64,000 nt of DNA from Ailurus styani (GCA_002007465.1 LNAC01000339.1:62001-126000); one strand, 5' to 3'; positions 48,430-60,265 are shown, numbered from the stretch's first letter. The notes: generated by a model from the letters alone, not told the origin. Translations and numbers: made by a program.

Positions 48430-48860
48430 TTATAAAATATTATTAGCTACATTTATTGCATACCTACATCTGCAAGGCAAAGTATATAGGTTATTGTATA
48501 TTCTTCACAGAAAATCTGCAACTTATATACAATTATATATTTTTTTCTAATTAAAAACATGAGGCTAGGGTGCCTGGGTGGCTCAGTGGGTTAAAGCCTC
48601 TGCCTTCGGCTCAGGTCATGATCTCAGGGTCCTGGGATTGAGGCCTGCATCGGGCTCCCTGCTCAGCGGGGAGCCTGCTTCCTCCTCTCTCTCTGCCTGC
48701 CTCTCTGCCAACTTGTGATTTCTCTCTCTCTGCGTCAAATAAATAAATAAAATCTTGAAAAAAAAAAAAACCATGAGGCTCTATTAGATTAAGTAATGTA
48801 CCAAATTGTCCAACTTGTAAACAACAGAGTTTCTAGATCTTTGAGCTTCTAGGATCTTCC
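48430..48860 (-). mobile_element. MIR relic split by a SINE
   Basis: The left part has 'ttattgcatacctacatctg' and 'gttattgtatattcttcac'; after the SINE it resumes with 'ctattagattaagtaatgta' and 'gtaaacaacagagtttctag'. The order fits one antisense MIR interrupted at 48567-48770. Confidence 0.65.
48567..48770 (+). mobile_element. CAN-SINE, younger mustelid-like type
   Basis: Sense copy with head 'gggtgcctgggtggctcag'. Flanks aacatgaggct and accatgaggct give an 11-bp target-site duplication with one difference (about 48556-48566 and 48770-48780). Confidence 0.97.
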
Positions 48861-48894
48861 TATAACACCACAGTATGGCCATTAATGTAGATTA

Positions 48895-49025
48895 GACATT
48901 ATGCATTCAAAGTACCAATTTCTCTGATGAGAAACTGAGGTACAAAGAGACAAAATGCTTTACTGAATGCCATGCAATTAGCAAATAAGAGACAAGGTTT
49001 CTGAGCTTCCAATCCAAAGTGTTTT
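48895..49025 (-). mobile_element. MIR relic
   Basis: Antisense MIR core: 'gatgagaaactgaggtacaa', 'gaatgccatgcaattagcaa' and 'gagcttccaatccaaag'. Confidence 0.7.
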
Positions 49026-49739
49026 TATCTCCCCTGTGTTGAAATACAAATAGCAGTTAAAACAATAGTTAATCATTTTAGAAAATCTTAATAACTTATC
49101 TTGTTCAAGCAGGAGGTCTACAAATAATTTACACTATTGTTAAAGAGTTTTTCTTTCTTCCTTAGAGGGATTATGCCTCTTCAGTGTTTTAGGTTTTTGA
49201 AAGGTATTATATGAGCCTTTGTAATTTGACACTTTTGAAGTACAGGGAAAAAAATCCCAAGCATATTGCAAAAAATATGTGTTCTAATTAATGATTACTT
49301 TTTGTGTCCTTCAAATTTTCTTCATCAAATTCTTTTATTATCATGTAGAAAAATACAATATTATAAAAATAGATTTTATATATTCAGACTTCACTTTATT
49401 TGTAAACCTGAAAGCTATCCTAAAAACTTTCAGGGTGAAAAAATAATAATAATAAAGTAAAATAAAAGCAGTATGATGGGAATAAGTATGATGAAATAAT
49501 TACTGAAAGACATCTAACCAGTTTTTATGTGAGATCAATATAATGTCTGTCTCCATAGCATATTTACATTGTTCTGAAGAGGTTATTACTATTATATCTA
49601 GTATAACAGGCATTATATCTAGTATAAGAGGCAGTATAACAGGCATAGTGTAAGTTTTAATAAAGGTATTTTGAAAAAACCAAGTTTCCAAAAACCAAAT
49701 AATGACAAAACTATGTCAACAATATTTGTAATAAATATA
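49026..49739. other. AT-rich intergenic stretch
   Basis: No gene. It holds a short tandem array: a 21-bp unit attatatctagtataacaggc at 49591-49611, repeated with one change at 49612-49632, and a partial third copy to about 49644. Confidence 0.55.
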
Positions 49740-49975
49740 TAACACTTATTAAGGAAATAATATGTGACAAGCCCTGTGCTCTGATAATTTTTTAAATGAT
49801 CTATCTCATTTAATCTTCACAAAACCTAATACCAAAAAGAAAAGACCTTTATTATTTTTTTCATTCATGAGAAAATTGCACTTCATAGACTTTAATTAAC
49901 ACCAGTGACTTCCTAGCTGGTAATGAAAAAATTATCATTCTGACCTGGATCTTCTCGGATCCCAAGTCCATAAGC
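49740..49975 (-). mobile_element. MIR relic
   Basis: Antisense MIR: 'tgtgacaagccctgtgctct', 'tctcatttaatcttcacaaa' and 'agtgacttcctagctggtaa'. Confidence 0.75.
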
Positions 49976-51834
49976 TTATCCAAAACAATGAAATTGAACG
50001 TTAAAACAATGCCTTTAGAAAGAACAATATTTCTTCCGGCTCGAAGGACTGTAGAAAGAACAATATTTCTGAAAACTGTTGGAATATTCTTCAGAGATTC
50101 CCCAGTGTGTATGTAGAAGCGTTGAGAATCATTAACCTACATGAATGGCTTCTTAAGTGCTTGCAAATAGGAACAAAGTAAGTTATGCAGGTTTCTTCCA
50201 AATCAAGTAAACATCATTTTATATATACTGGATCAAAGATTCATCTCAACTTCCTCGAGCTGTACAAGCATGGGTACTGAAGTGGGTTGGAAAGGAGGAG
50301 TGTTTCAAATAGAAGGAATCATGGAGGGAAGAAAAAGAAGGGTGCCTTTTAAAAATGAATTGATTCAATGTGAATAAAGCTTATAGTATGATGGTTTAGT
50401 CAAACTCTCCTTCACCTGATAACCTTCGCAAAAGCATTATCATTCCTTCTCCCAGATCTCTCATTCAATCTTCCCATCTCTAAAGTAATTCTTACCTTGA
50501 AGTAATAAAACTTACACTATAGGATTAATATGAGAATTAGGTACATCAAATGTATTACTATTTTAGCAGAAACTTACTATATAATGGTTAAATGGCTAAA
50601 AGAAAGGGTAAATGGGAGGACATTGTAAACATGAACTTGACAGGCACGGAGGAAAACAGTGAGAAGGACGAGGAAATTCTGCCATATCAGGAGTTTCAAG
50701 TTAATTCTGAACATGACTATTATTTAAAAAAAACAAAATCTTCATTGTATGACAGAATTTATAATAAAAAATAAATGTATAATCACATTTGTGTGATTTA
50801 TATAAATCATTCTTCTGGGTGATTTGTGTGATTTGTATAAATCACTATTCTGTCCTGTGGTGCCAGATTTGATATAGACTAAGGGATTCAGGGAGATGAG
50901 AATCTGGTAAACAATGTATACAACTATTTCAGTAGTCAACACATGAAATTATTAGGGCCAAAAAAAAAAAAAGCCAAAGCTTTAGGGATGGAAGAGAGGA
51001 CTGAAATTGATATTAAGGAAGTAAAATAATAAGTTATGATGAACAATTCCATGTGGGTATAAAAAGTAGCACTGGACAAATCCAGGTTTCTATCTTGGGT
51101 ATTATATGACTAGATAATAGGACTGGAAAGAAAAGCAATGAGGTTATAAAACAGACAAGAAAGAAATAGGTGCAAGGATAGGAAGCTGCTGCTCTTTTAT
51201 ATGGTAAGAATGTTGATGTTTTTTATTTTGAAAAGACACATCTATGATCGTAGGGAAAAATATCTCATTCCCTATTAATACTTCTCAATATATGTTAAGT
51301 GCAAAAGAGGTTCCATCAATAACATAATTCCAATGGAATAAGAAATGAAATCATACTCATTGTGTTTATATTAAATTTGTTCACCTTAATCCTGTGCTGT
51401 TTTCCTATAAGCTAAGAAAGTTGGGGAGTTAAAAACAGGAATTTATTAATGTGACTGAAGGCGCATGTTTTTGCTTTACACTTAAGTAGGAAACACTTGT
51501 AATCCTTGAACTGCACCACAACATAGCAAGTGACTCTGATAAATATACAGAATCAATCCCTTTACTGTTTCATAAAATAGCCCTGAATTTTAATCTCTGT
51601 TCATAATGAAGTTATTCCAAGAACAGTAAGAATATACTTAACTCAAAAAATGAAAATGACAAATTTTGGGACACATCATTATACTATGTTTACACTGATG
51701 AAAAGTGACTTCAATATCCAGGATCCTGAGACTCTGACATGTAGAAGGGTTTGAAAACTTACGTTTTCTCAAACTAAATGAATAACTGATTAGAACAGTT
51801 CATAAAAAAAGCTGAGGGAAGGGCTATGAGTCTT
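49976..51834. other. Intergenic stretch with short direct repeats
   Basis: No gene. Two local duplications are visible: tagaaagaacaatatttct at 50016-50034 and 50052-50070, and gtgtgattt(a/g)tataaatca at 50791-50809 and 50826-50844. No transposon was recognised. Confidence 0.5.
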
Positions 51835-52240
51835 TCACTATCCTATCAGTTAAAACTCTCTGTTGTAAATAACAGAAAATCAAATCCAAACCAATTTAAG
51901 AAAAAAGAAATCTTCAACAAAATGAGGTTGGGTGTAGCTTTGGGGTGGTTAAGTTCAGAATCATATTTGTCTGCTTCTATTAAGTTGCTGCCACTCCTAA
52001 GTGCTACTCAGTTGCCCCAGATTTCTTCAGCTTTACAGTAATAAATCAAGTAGACAAGAATTTGATTTCCTTGCAGAAAATTAGTTCTCATTAACTTTGA
52101 TTGACTTTACTTGGATTGGTGCCCCTCCCTAAAGAAATAATCATAGCAAGAAAGATGGAATGTACTGATTGGCTTTTCCCTAGTCACATGTTACAACTCT
52201 GGTGACCAGAAGAAATGAGGCCAGCTTCATCTAAAACATA
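51835..52240 (+). mobile_element. Ancient interspersed repeat, family not named
   Basis: Resembles a known mammalian repeat pattern: 'actctctgttgtaaataaca', 'gaaaatcaaatccaaaccaa', then 'gatggaatgtactgattggc' and 'tagtcacatgttacaactct'. The family name is not recalled with certainty. Confidence 0.45.
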
Positions 52241-52559
52241 TGAGTTGAGGTAAGAGTAATGATGTTTCACAAAGCAAAACTGAGGACTGTTTATAAATGA
52301 AGAAGTTGTTGATGCTGTACCTCAAAATATTAAATGCCCATGCAGAATAAAAAACTTGGAACTGTTCCTGGCACATAGCAAGGACAGAAAAATGTTTATT
52401 TGATCCATAAATCTTAGGATATTCTCTAGAATTCTATACCCCCTGAATTTATCGAGTCAGTGCAATACACAAACAATAACAACACAAAGAATTTATCTCT
52501 ATATGAACAAGTAATTCATTCAGGTTTGATGTATAAGTACAAAATGAACCTGAAAAAAA

Positions 52560-53045
52560 TGCCTACCTGTATATGATCATTAATAAGATACCACTTTCAT
52601 TTATCAAAAGGGTAATTTTTAAAAGTTACTTCCAGTTGGTAGGGGTAGAATGACAGGATCTCATATACAGAAGAAAAAAGGAAAATTACTATAACATTTC
52701 TGCTGATCAGCTGTCAGTGTAAATCAAGATCCTCAATGTTTCACAATAGTGAAAAATTGGAAACAATCTAAATTTCAAACAATGGTTAGGTACATTATGA
52801 CATACTCTAGTGATGTTTAATACTATACAATCATGCCAAGTGTTTTGACGACTATGGTGATATATGGGGAAGTGCTTGTGATATAAAGTGAAGCTAAGTA
52901 CCGGAGACAATTTTGCATTTATTTATTTCTCTATTCATATATGTTGCAAATGTTTTTATATACTTACATATCTTGCATATATATGTACACATATATATTA
53001 CACACACATGTGTACACATAGCAATGCACATTGACAAGAAATCTA
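52560..53045 (+). mobile_element. Ancient L1 3' fragment
   Basis: Sense L1-type sequence: 'taataagataccactttcat', then 'gtgaaaaattggaaacaatc' and 'caatggttaggtacattatg', ending in a CATATATA/CACA-rich patch at about 52975-53030. Confidence 0.6.
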
Positions 53046-53356
53046 CAAAATATTACTTATGGTTTTCATTAAATCATCAACAAAGTGAGAAGTCTCTGTA
53101 TAATACTTCATATTTGAAACATCCTTTAAGAAATACAATTTACTCTTATAATTAAAAAATAATTCTTGCTTCTTCTTATACTAAGTGTTAATAGTTTAGA
53201 TGATCACTGTCTCAGATTCTCTAAATCTTTACAATAACCTTCAAACTATTCTCCTCTCTGACTCCCTGCTTCATATACACTCTCCTGAGTTTTGCCATTT
53301 ATCGTTCTAGGGTATATCTGTTTGTAATCCTTCCACATATTAAAATCCTCAAGGTT

Positions 53357-53484
53357 GGGGTATGTGGATGGCTCAGTTGGTAAAGTGTCAGGCTCTTAAT
53401 TTTTGCTCAGGTCATGATCTCAGAGTTTTGAGATTGAGCCCTGCACTGGACAGGGAACATGCTTATGATTCTCTCTCACACTCA

Positions 53485-53539
<55 letters not shown>

Positions 53540-53540
53540 A
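53357..53540 (+). mobile_element. CAN-SINE, diverged or older copy
   Basis: Sense copy with several changes in the head (ggggtatgtggatggctcag), a shortened body and a long (AAAT)n tail at 53484-53540. The 11-bp target-site duplication is tcctcaaggtt at 53346-53356 and ttctcaaggtt at 53541-53551. Confidence 0.93.
53484..53540. repeat. (AAAT)14 microsatellite
   Basis: Uninterrupted AAAT units that expanded from the SINE tail. Confidence 0.96.
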
Positions 53541-53970
53541 TTCTCAAGGTTTTCTGGTACTGACTATATCAGTAATCTCTGTGATATTGTATAAATAGTT
53601 CTTCACAATTTACCATCAGCCACCTACCTGTTTCATATCTTGCTCCTGTCCATCTGCATACCTATAACTATGGCTCCAATACTCTTACAAAAGCCAACAT
53701 GCTTGTAAAATTATACATTTTATCACTCTGGCTTTTGGTTTATGCCGTTCTAGATCCCAAAATGTCTTTTCCTCCCCTTTCCAGTTGCCAAGGCCTCACT
53801 AGAAAATTTTCTATTCTATTAAACTTTCCCCAAATTCTCCACCCCAGGTAGACTTAGTTTAGCTTCTATAAATCCAAGAGTGGCAGGTGATGTAACCTTT
53901 ATTCTGTGTCCCCCATGCACAGAAAAGCAAAACACTAATAAGTATTTGTTAAGTCAATAAGTGAATAACT

Positions 53971-55840
53971 ACCTATAGTCTAAATGAAGTCACAAAATGC
54001 TTTCAGAATCCAAAGGAATAATACTCCTAATTCCTTCTGAGAATTTAATTAATCTGCCATTAGAACACAGTTCCTCTTAGATAAACCACCCCTTGTTTCT
54101 TTTAACTTATTGTCTATGGCATCTATTCTCCCAACTCTTTACCTTCTTGCTTTTGATTCCTACACAATATCCTTCTTTGTATCCCACATTCTACCCATAG
54201 ATGCACCTCAAAATATACTCATATTCTTCTTTACCTATATTTTCCTCTAAGAGAATTATAGAATATCAGTTTATCTATGAACCCATATCATGATAGTTCA
54301 CAAATTTCATTTTAGCTCTAGATTCATATTTAAATTTTACTTGACAAACACATATTAGTTCAGTGCCAAAAACTACTGCACAGCTGAACTCATCATCACT
54401 ATTCTTGTTGTAATACATTTCGCTTTTTCTAGAAATAAAGGCTATCAGTGACCAACACCTTTCTTTTCTGGCTCTCTATCATTCCATACCAGTCAGTAAT
54501 TCTCATTTTCCTGATGTCACTCCTATATTTTTATTTTCTGACCATCGTTTCAAATTTCTAATTTCTAGTGCCTAATTCAAGTATTTAGTTATCTAGTTTA
54601 TACCCTTAAAATGCAACTTGCTTGTTCTTGTTTTCCAAATCTTTTTAAAAACACACTTATTTCTACTATATGTGTGTGCGTGTTTGTGTAGAAAGAGAGA
54701 GGGAGAGTAATTTTCAGCAAATCTCCCCTACTTCTAAATTTTCAATTGCTTGAGGATTGAATCTAAACTCCACATGTCCTTCCATTTTTATCTTATCAAC
54801 AAGGTCTCATCACAGTGGACAGCATACAAGTAGTGCTTAATATATGTTTATGAAATGAGTTAGTATTCATAAATTAGTTCAACTGTATTTCTCTTTCCAA
54901 ACCATCCATGTGTTGAATCATTAAAGATCACTTGCCCTAGTTCTTTCTATACCATATATTCATAATTCATATGGGTTTACAAAGTTGTAATATTGGCATC
55001 TATTTTGCTCCTCAACAAATGGTATTGGAGTTTTAAAATCAGCTATTTTTGGTCTATTATGACACCTCTCATGATTTTGGCCTATGAAAGGAGTGCTAAG
55101 ACAAATGCCATTCAGAAGGTCAAGGGTAGACTTTTATGAATTTGTATTTCCTTCCCCAGGGAGATGCTGTAGAACTTTTATTAGCTCTATTCTCTCAAGC
55201 CTAAAAGAGTTGGTAAAATCTAAACTCTTTATTCCCTCTATGGAATAATATCATCATAGAGTTACAGCTGCTGTAAGTTCAAGTCTATGTAATATACATT
55301 ATTTAGAAATTATTCTTAAAGGTAACAGAGAGCATCTGGCTATCCACTCCCTCACTTACTATAGCCAGATTTATGAGTTTGTGGGCTCAGGATTGCCTAC
55401 ATCTTATGAGTATTGAAGTAAGAGGATACATGAAGAAATACACTTTACTGACATACTATTTTGATCAGACACTGCTTCTTTAATCTTCACAGCATTCTTA
55501 AAAGTAAGGAAACTTCCAAGATATATTCCCTGAGATAATATAAATATACGCAATTGGCTTACTACCTCAGCTCAGCCCATGTTTTCAAAAAGGAGAGGGC
55601 TAATGTTCTTGTCTTCTGTCGGAAAGGGAAAGATTGATTTAGAATTGATGGTTTCATGATCACTCGGAGTTTTCTCAGTGTATCATCAATTACATGCATG
55701 GAACTTTCACTATCTTTGTTTTATGCCTTATACTGTAATGAAGATTGAATGAAAAAAATATCCTCTGTCATTAATCTGGCATTAATAATAGCTTGCAATT
55801 TACTTTGTAGTAGTTTTGGACCTCAATTATTACATTGTGG
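53971..55840. other. AT-rich intergenic stretch
   Basis: No gene. The segment 54760-54860 ('ctaaactccacatgtccttc', 'gcttaatatatgtttatgaa') resembles an L2 3' end but is too diverged to be sure. Confidence 0.45.
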
Positions 55841-56235
55841 TGGGGTTTTATTGAATTACCCAGTGGTGGTCACACCCTGTTGGGGTCTCCCAACCCAAAA
55901 TTTGGTTCAGATGTTGAGACTGATGACACTACACACATATGCCCACCAAGGGGATGTGAAAATATTTATTACTTAAAAGCCGGGACTTTTTCGGGGATAG
56001 CAGTGTGGGGCCCAAGCAGGTCTGAAAATGGCCCGAGAAGCAAGGATGGAGAATGAATTTGGGGCTTTAATGATACTTATAATTGGGGCTGGGGTTATAG
56101 ATCCTGCATGGCTTGAATTTCCTGCCTAGACCAAAGACTTTTTTTCCCCCAGCTTGCTCATATGTGAGGAAAAGGTAAAGCGCAAGAGATGGCACTTTAA
56201 ATCTGTCAGCAGTTGAACACCAAAATTGCATTTTG
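55841..56235 (-). mobile_element. Possible antisense LTR fragment
   Basis: More GC-rich than its surroundings. On the minus strand an AATAAA (complement at 55965-55970) is followed by 'gggagaccccaacagggtgt' and 'gaccaccactggg', a U5-like arrangement. The left and right edges and the family are unknown. Two overlapping plus-strand frames (55749-55976, 55835-56056) arise here and show no domain. Confidence 0.4.
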
Positions 56236-57588
56236 GTCCCAGTTTATATATTAGAAATTTTTCCATAGCTCAGAGAGGTAACTAGCTGAAGATCACAAAA
56301 CTTTCTTGTCAGAACCAGAACTCATCTCAGAGGACAATTTTAAAAGACTTGTTTTTTTCCCACCATACCTGCATTGCCTTCCTCAGAAGGAAGTGACTTG
56401 ATTAAAAATTAAACTGAGTTGCTTCTGTATTTCCATTTGAAAATGTTGCTGAAGACTTGCTATACTTGGAATGGATCTAAAAAGGAATTGCAATTCATCG
56501 TGTCTATATCAGGGAGTGCAGATATTTGAATTGCAATTCCTTTTCAGGACCTACTTTTAGAAATCATTGTCATCTAAACAGTAGAATATTTTAAGATATG
56601 ATTATAAAACTCTAGTACTCTGGCTTTTTCACCTGTCCAGATAAGTCAAACAATTCCTACCAGGTGTGTTGCATGTTATAACAAGGAGATACAATGTCTT
56701 TGTTAGATCAACTTCACTTGTTCAGAAACAGTGGGGGTTCAGCATAGAGTCAGGGTTCCAATGTCTACGATAAGTTTACTTATCTAGCTTTTGACTCTTA
56801 TTGTGTAGATCCCTGTTCTGGTGCCTGCCTGTATAAAAGACTCATCTCCTACCTCCTAGAAAGCCTGGCATTACTGCTTCTCCTTCACCTGTTATGTGCT
56901 CTAAGGTTGATGCTGGAACAATCAATGCTCCCAGGTCTCTGCTTTATCAAACATACCTTATAACAGTTTACATCATGGTATATCTTGCCTTCATCTTACA
57001 CCACACTCAGAGGAGAGGCACCATTACTGAGATCCTAGGGCTTGAAATATTATTCACTGGAACAAAAAGACAAAACTCAACTCTGTATGCTATGTTCTCT
57101 CTTCCCCACCTCTGGCTTGCCTGTCCCTCAAGAGGCTTTCTTACCCCGACAAAAAAGTACAGAACTCATTTCTTTTTTATTTTTATTTTAAGCTTTTTTT
57201 TTAACCAGTACTCATTTTTTTAGTAACTACTGTCTTTCATGTCTGTATTTACATGTGCTCCTTGTCATACAGTCTTTGAGGTACTGCTTCTTGGGGTTTT
57301 CAGAGGTCTGAAAGGTTAAGCCCTTTAGAACAGTTTAAGCCCTTTAGAACAGTTTTAAGAATTTGAGAAATGGCCAGGAAGAAGCTATCTCACAATTTAC
57401 TAATGTTTTGTAAACTGTGTTGGTTCTTTCTGGTTCATTGTCGACTTACTCATGAGTGTCTGATAAAAATAAATTATACTCTTATTGTCACCAATTAATT
57501 ATAGGAAGTAAATTTACTATCCTCGATTCTAGAAATCTTCTCATTTGATAGAAACACTAAATCCCATCAACAATGTGTATCAATGATG
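56236..57588. other. Intergenic stretch with palindrome and tandem duplication
   Basis: No gene. It holds the inverted repeat at 56480-56544 and a perfect 2 x 19-bp tandem ttaagccctttagaacagt at 57316-57353. The 109-codon frame at 56894-57223 has no recognisable domain. Confidence 0.5.
56480..56544. repeat. Perfect 18-bp inverted repeat with 29-base loop
   Basis: The arms aaaaggaattgcaattca (56480-56497) and tgaattgcaattcctttt (56527-56544) are exact reverse complements. The inner word gaattgcaattc is itself a 12-base palindrome. Weaker pairing continues outside the arms. Confidence 0.95.
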
Positions 57589-57603
57589 GACTCATGTAAT
57601 TCT

Positions 57604-57805
57604 TTTTTTTTTTTAAAGATTTTATTTTTATTTGACACACAGAGAGATCAGATCACAAGTAGGCAGAGAGGCAGGCAGAGAGAGAGAGGAGGAAGCAGGC
57701 TCTCTGCCAAGCAGGGAGCCCAATGCGGGCCTCTATCCCAGGACCCTGAGATCATGACCTGAGCCGAAGGCAGAGGCTTTAACCCACTGAGCCACCCAGG
57801 CGCCC
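57604..57805 (-). mobile_element. CAN-SINE, younger mustelid-like type
   Basis: Antisense copy with a T-run, 'gaggaagcaggctctctgcc' body and head complement ending 'cacccaggcgccc'. The target-site duplication is gactcatgtaattct at 57589-57603 and gactcttatgtaattct at 57806-57822 (2-base indel). Confidence 0.97.
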
Positions 57806-57961
57806 GACTCTTATGTAATTCTCTAATTCACTTTCTTCCTCAGGTCTTCCCCAATGATAAAATGGAATCTGCTATCTTCGTGGGATCTATTAACTGAAAT
57901 AGAATTTGTACCTTCTAATTTAGACCAACACAATATAAGGGAAACAACCAAGTGAAATACC

Positions 57962-57962
<1 letters not shown>

Positions 57963-58006
<44 letters not shown>

Positions 58007-58154
58007 TTTGAGAGAGAGAGTAGGACGGGCAGAGGGAGAAGTAGATTCCCCACTGAGCAGGGATCCCAATCCTGGGTTCAATCCCAGGATCCTGGAGATC
58101 ATGACCTGAGACAAAGGCAGAGTCTTAGCTGACTGAGCCACCCAGGCACTCCCC
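57963..58154 (-). mobile_element. CAN-SINE, older caniform-like type
   Basis: Antisense copy with an expanded (TTA)n(TTTA)n tail complement at 57963-58010 and a head complement ending 'gagccacccaggcactccc'. No clean target-site duplication was found. Confidence 0.93.
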
Positions 58155-58324
58155 CAAATGAATTGTCTTTATGCACTAAGTAGCTGGAGTTCTTGGAAGG
58201 TTAATCTATACACCTCTTAGGAGTTAAGTACCAAGAATTCACCTTTTCAACCATATGTAATATGATCATCTTTTCATTGCACATGCTCTCAATTTTTCTT
58301 TTTCTGCTTGAATATGTCTCTGAC

Positions 58325-58537
58325 ATGGGGCGCCTGAGTGGCTCAGTGGATTAAAGCCTCTGCCTTCGGCTTAGGTCATGATATCAGGGTCCTGAGATTG
58401 AGCCCCACATCGGTCTCCCTGCATGGCAGGGAGCCTGCTTCCTCCTCTCTCTGCCTCCCTCTCTGCCTACTTGTGATCTGTCTCATCTCTCTCACTCTGT
58501 CAAATAATAAATAAATAAAATCTTTAAAAAAAGAGAG
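58325..58537 (+). mobile_element. CAN-SINE, younger mustelid-like type
   Basis: Sense copy with head 'ggggcgcctgagtggctcag'. The 15-bp target-site duplication gaatatgtctctgac is perfect at 58310-58324 and 58538-58552. Confidence 0.97.
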
Positions 58538-58552
58538 AATATGTCTCTGACT

Positions 58553-59000
58553 TTACTTATCCTTTCCTTGTCTCTATTGGTATTTCTAAGGAAGACATTT
58601 TCACCCAAAGGAGTTTCTTTCAACTTGTTTTCTTCTCCCTTTAGGACCAGGCTCTAACACCTCTTTCTACTGTGTCTTCTTTCTTTTCCTTCTCAATGAT
58701 TTTTTTGTTCTTAGTTTACTAAAGTGTTTGCAGGACTCTTCTAAAACATCTTGCTGCTCCTCTGACTCCCCCTTAACCTAATGTCCCATCACCTTTCTCT
58801 TATCTTCATTTAAACTTGTGAGAAATCCTTTATGAAAAAAGATGAGATATGAAAATTGAAAATCTTTCTTTATGATATTAATTACATCTTGTAATCTCTT
58901 TGAATCTTAATTTCCTCTTCCAAGAAAAATGTTTTTTTAGTTGAAAGAATTATAATAAAATATTAATTGAAAACAAAAGCAAGAAAGATAAACATGATTT
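58553..59000. other. Pyrimidine-rich then AT-rich intergenic stretch
   Basis: No gene or assigned repeat. 58553-58800 is T/C-rich. Confidence 0.45.
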
Positions 59001-59004
59001 TAAA

Positions 59005-59136
59005 AATGTGATGGACATTGGGGAGGGTATGTGCTATGGTGAGTGATGTGAATTGTATCAGATTGATGATTCACAGAACTGTACCCCTGAAACAAATAAT
59101 ACATTATATGTTAATAAAAGATGAATAAAAAATAAA
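59005..59136 (+). mobile_element. Carnivore L1 3' end, severely 5'-truncated
   Basis: Begins 'gatggacattggggagggta' and carries the carnivore L1 3'UTR landmarks 'tgtgctatggtgagtg', 'aactgtacccctgaaacaaa' and 'taatacattatatgttaata', followed by an A-rich tail. The flanks attttaaaaatgt and atttaaaaaaatgt suggest a 13-bp duplication. Confidence 0.85.
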
Positions 59137-59149
59137 TTTAAAAAAATGT

Positions 59150-60044
59150 AAGGGTAATTAAGTTTTGCCTCCTATGCATTACTTCATTTTCTTCTTGGCA
59201 GAATCAAAGATGGGTAATTCTGCTGCCAAAGGTTTGGAATGTAAATGTGGTTAAAAGATTTGAAGAAGAGTAATGGAATGAACCTCATTCCTTGGCACTC
59301 AGTAGTCATTAAATCAATGTTTGTAAAGGAATTTTCTAGCAGAGGCATTTCATATTATGTCTTATATTTTACCACAAAAGAGTGGTGAGGATCAACTTGA
59401 ATACCATGCAGTCCTTACTTTGCAACTTTCCATTTTCAACTATCTTTCACTACAAATGTAAAAGAAAAGAGGTAGATTTTTCCCTAAATTGTGAATCCTG
59501 TATTCCTTTGTTAACTGTAATTTGGACCTCAAAGTAGCTAGTTTTGTTATTATTCATTATTGCCTTATGATATGATCTTCATTATCTTCATTTTGTACTC
59601 ATAAAATAAAGGCTACTTTAATATTCACTGTCACCTTTCTCGGAAGAAAAGTTATACCTTCCAGAATCATGAAATAAAATCAATAGCTGATCCTGTAAGA
59701 GATTAACACCATAATGTGATGACTGTCCAAACTGCAAAGTCTCAACTAATGATATATGCTTTACTTCTAGCTGATTTAGAGATTATAGAAATCAAACTGA
59801 ATGATAATTATAACCTAGGATCTATATAGGCAAACTGATAGATGTCGTCGTTATTGAAATTAGAAAAGGTATAATTAGCTAAACTTATTTTAAACCCATT
59901 TATCATTTTAGTCTTTAGGGTAATTGTAGTTCTGAAAACATCCACAAAATACCTCAAGGACCAAGAATTCATTATACATTGGTATCAATTCAAAATTCAA
60001 TATGCTATATGACTGTTATCTTGGGCTCAACAATAAACGATTAT
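59150..60044. other. AT-rich intergenic stretch
   Basis: No gene or repeat recognised. Confidence 0.5.
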
Positions 60045-60057
60045 GAAGTACTATGTT

Positions 60058-60252
60058 GGAGCACCTAGGTGTCTCAGTGGGTTAAAGCCTCTGCCTTCAG
60101 CTCAGGTCATGATCTCAGGGTCCTGGGATCGAGCACTGCATCAGGCTCCCTGCGCAGCAGGGAGCCTGCTTCCTCCTCTCTCTCTGTCTGCCTCTCCACT
60201 TACTTGTGATCTCTCTCTGTGTCAAATAAATAAATAAAATCTTAAAAAAAAA
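60058..60252 (+). mobile_element. CAN-SINE, younger mustelid-like type
   Basis: Sense copy with head 'ggagcacctaggtgtctcag', slightly mutated. The 13-bp target-site duplication gaagtactatgtt is perfect at 60045-60057 and 60253-60265. Confidence 0.97.
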
Positions 60253-60265
60253 GAAGTACTATGTT

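Larger units (their letters stand above)
53200..53970 (+). mobile_element. L2 LINE relic split by a SINE
   Basis: L2-like sense sequence flanks the SINE at 53357-53540: 'tttatcactctggcttttgg', 'tttcctcccctttccagttg' and an end at 'aagtatttgttaagtcaata' near 53940-53960. Confidence 0.55.

Noticed and set aside
53484..53540. Regular repeat array considered as a CRISPR-like array
   Set aside because: A simple AAAT microsatellite without spacers in a mammalian SINE tail.
56894..57223. 109-codon plus-strand frame
   Set aside because: No domain, no splice context and a low-complexity Phe-rich end; most likely chance.
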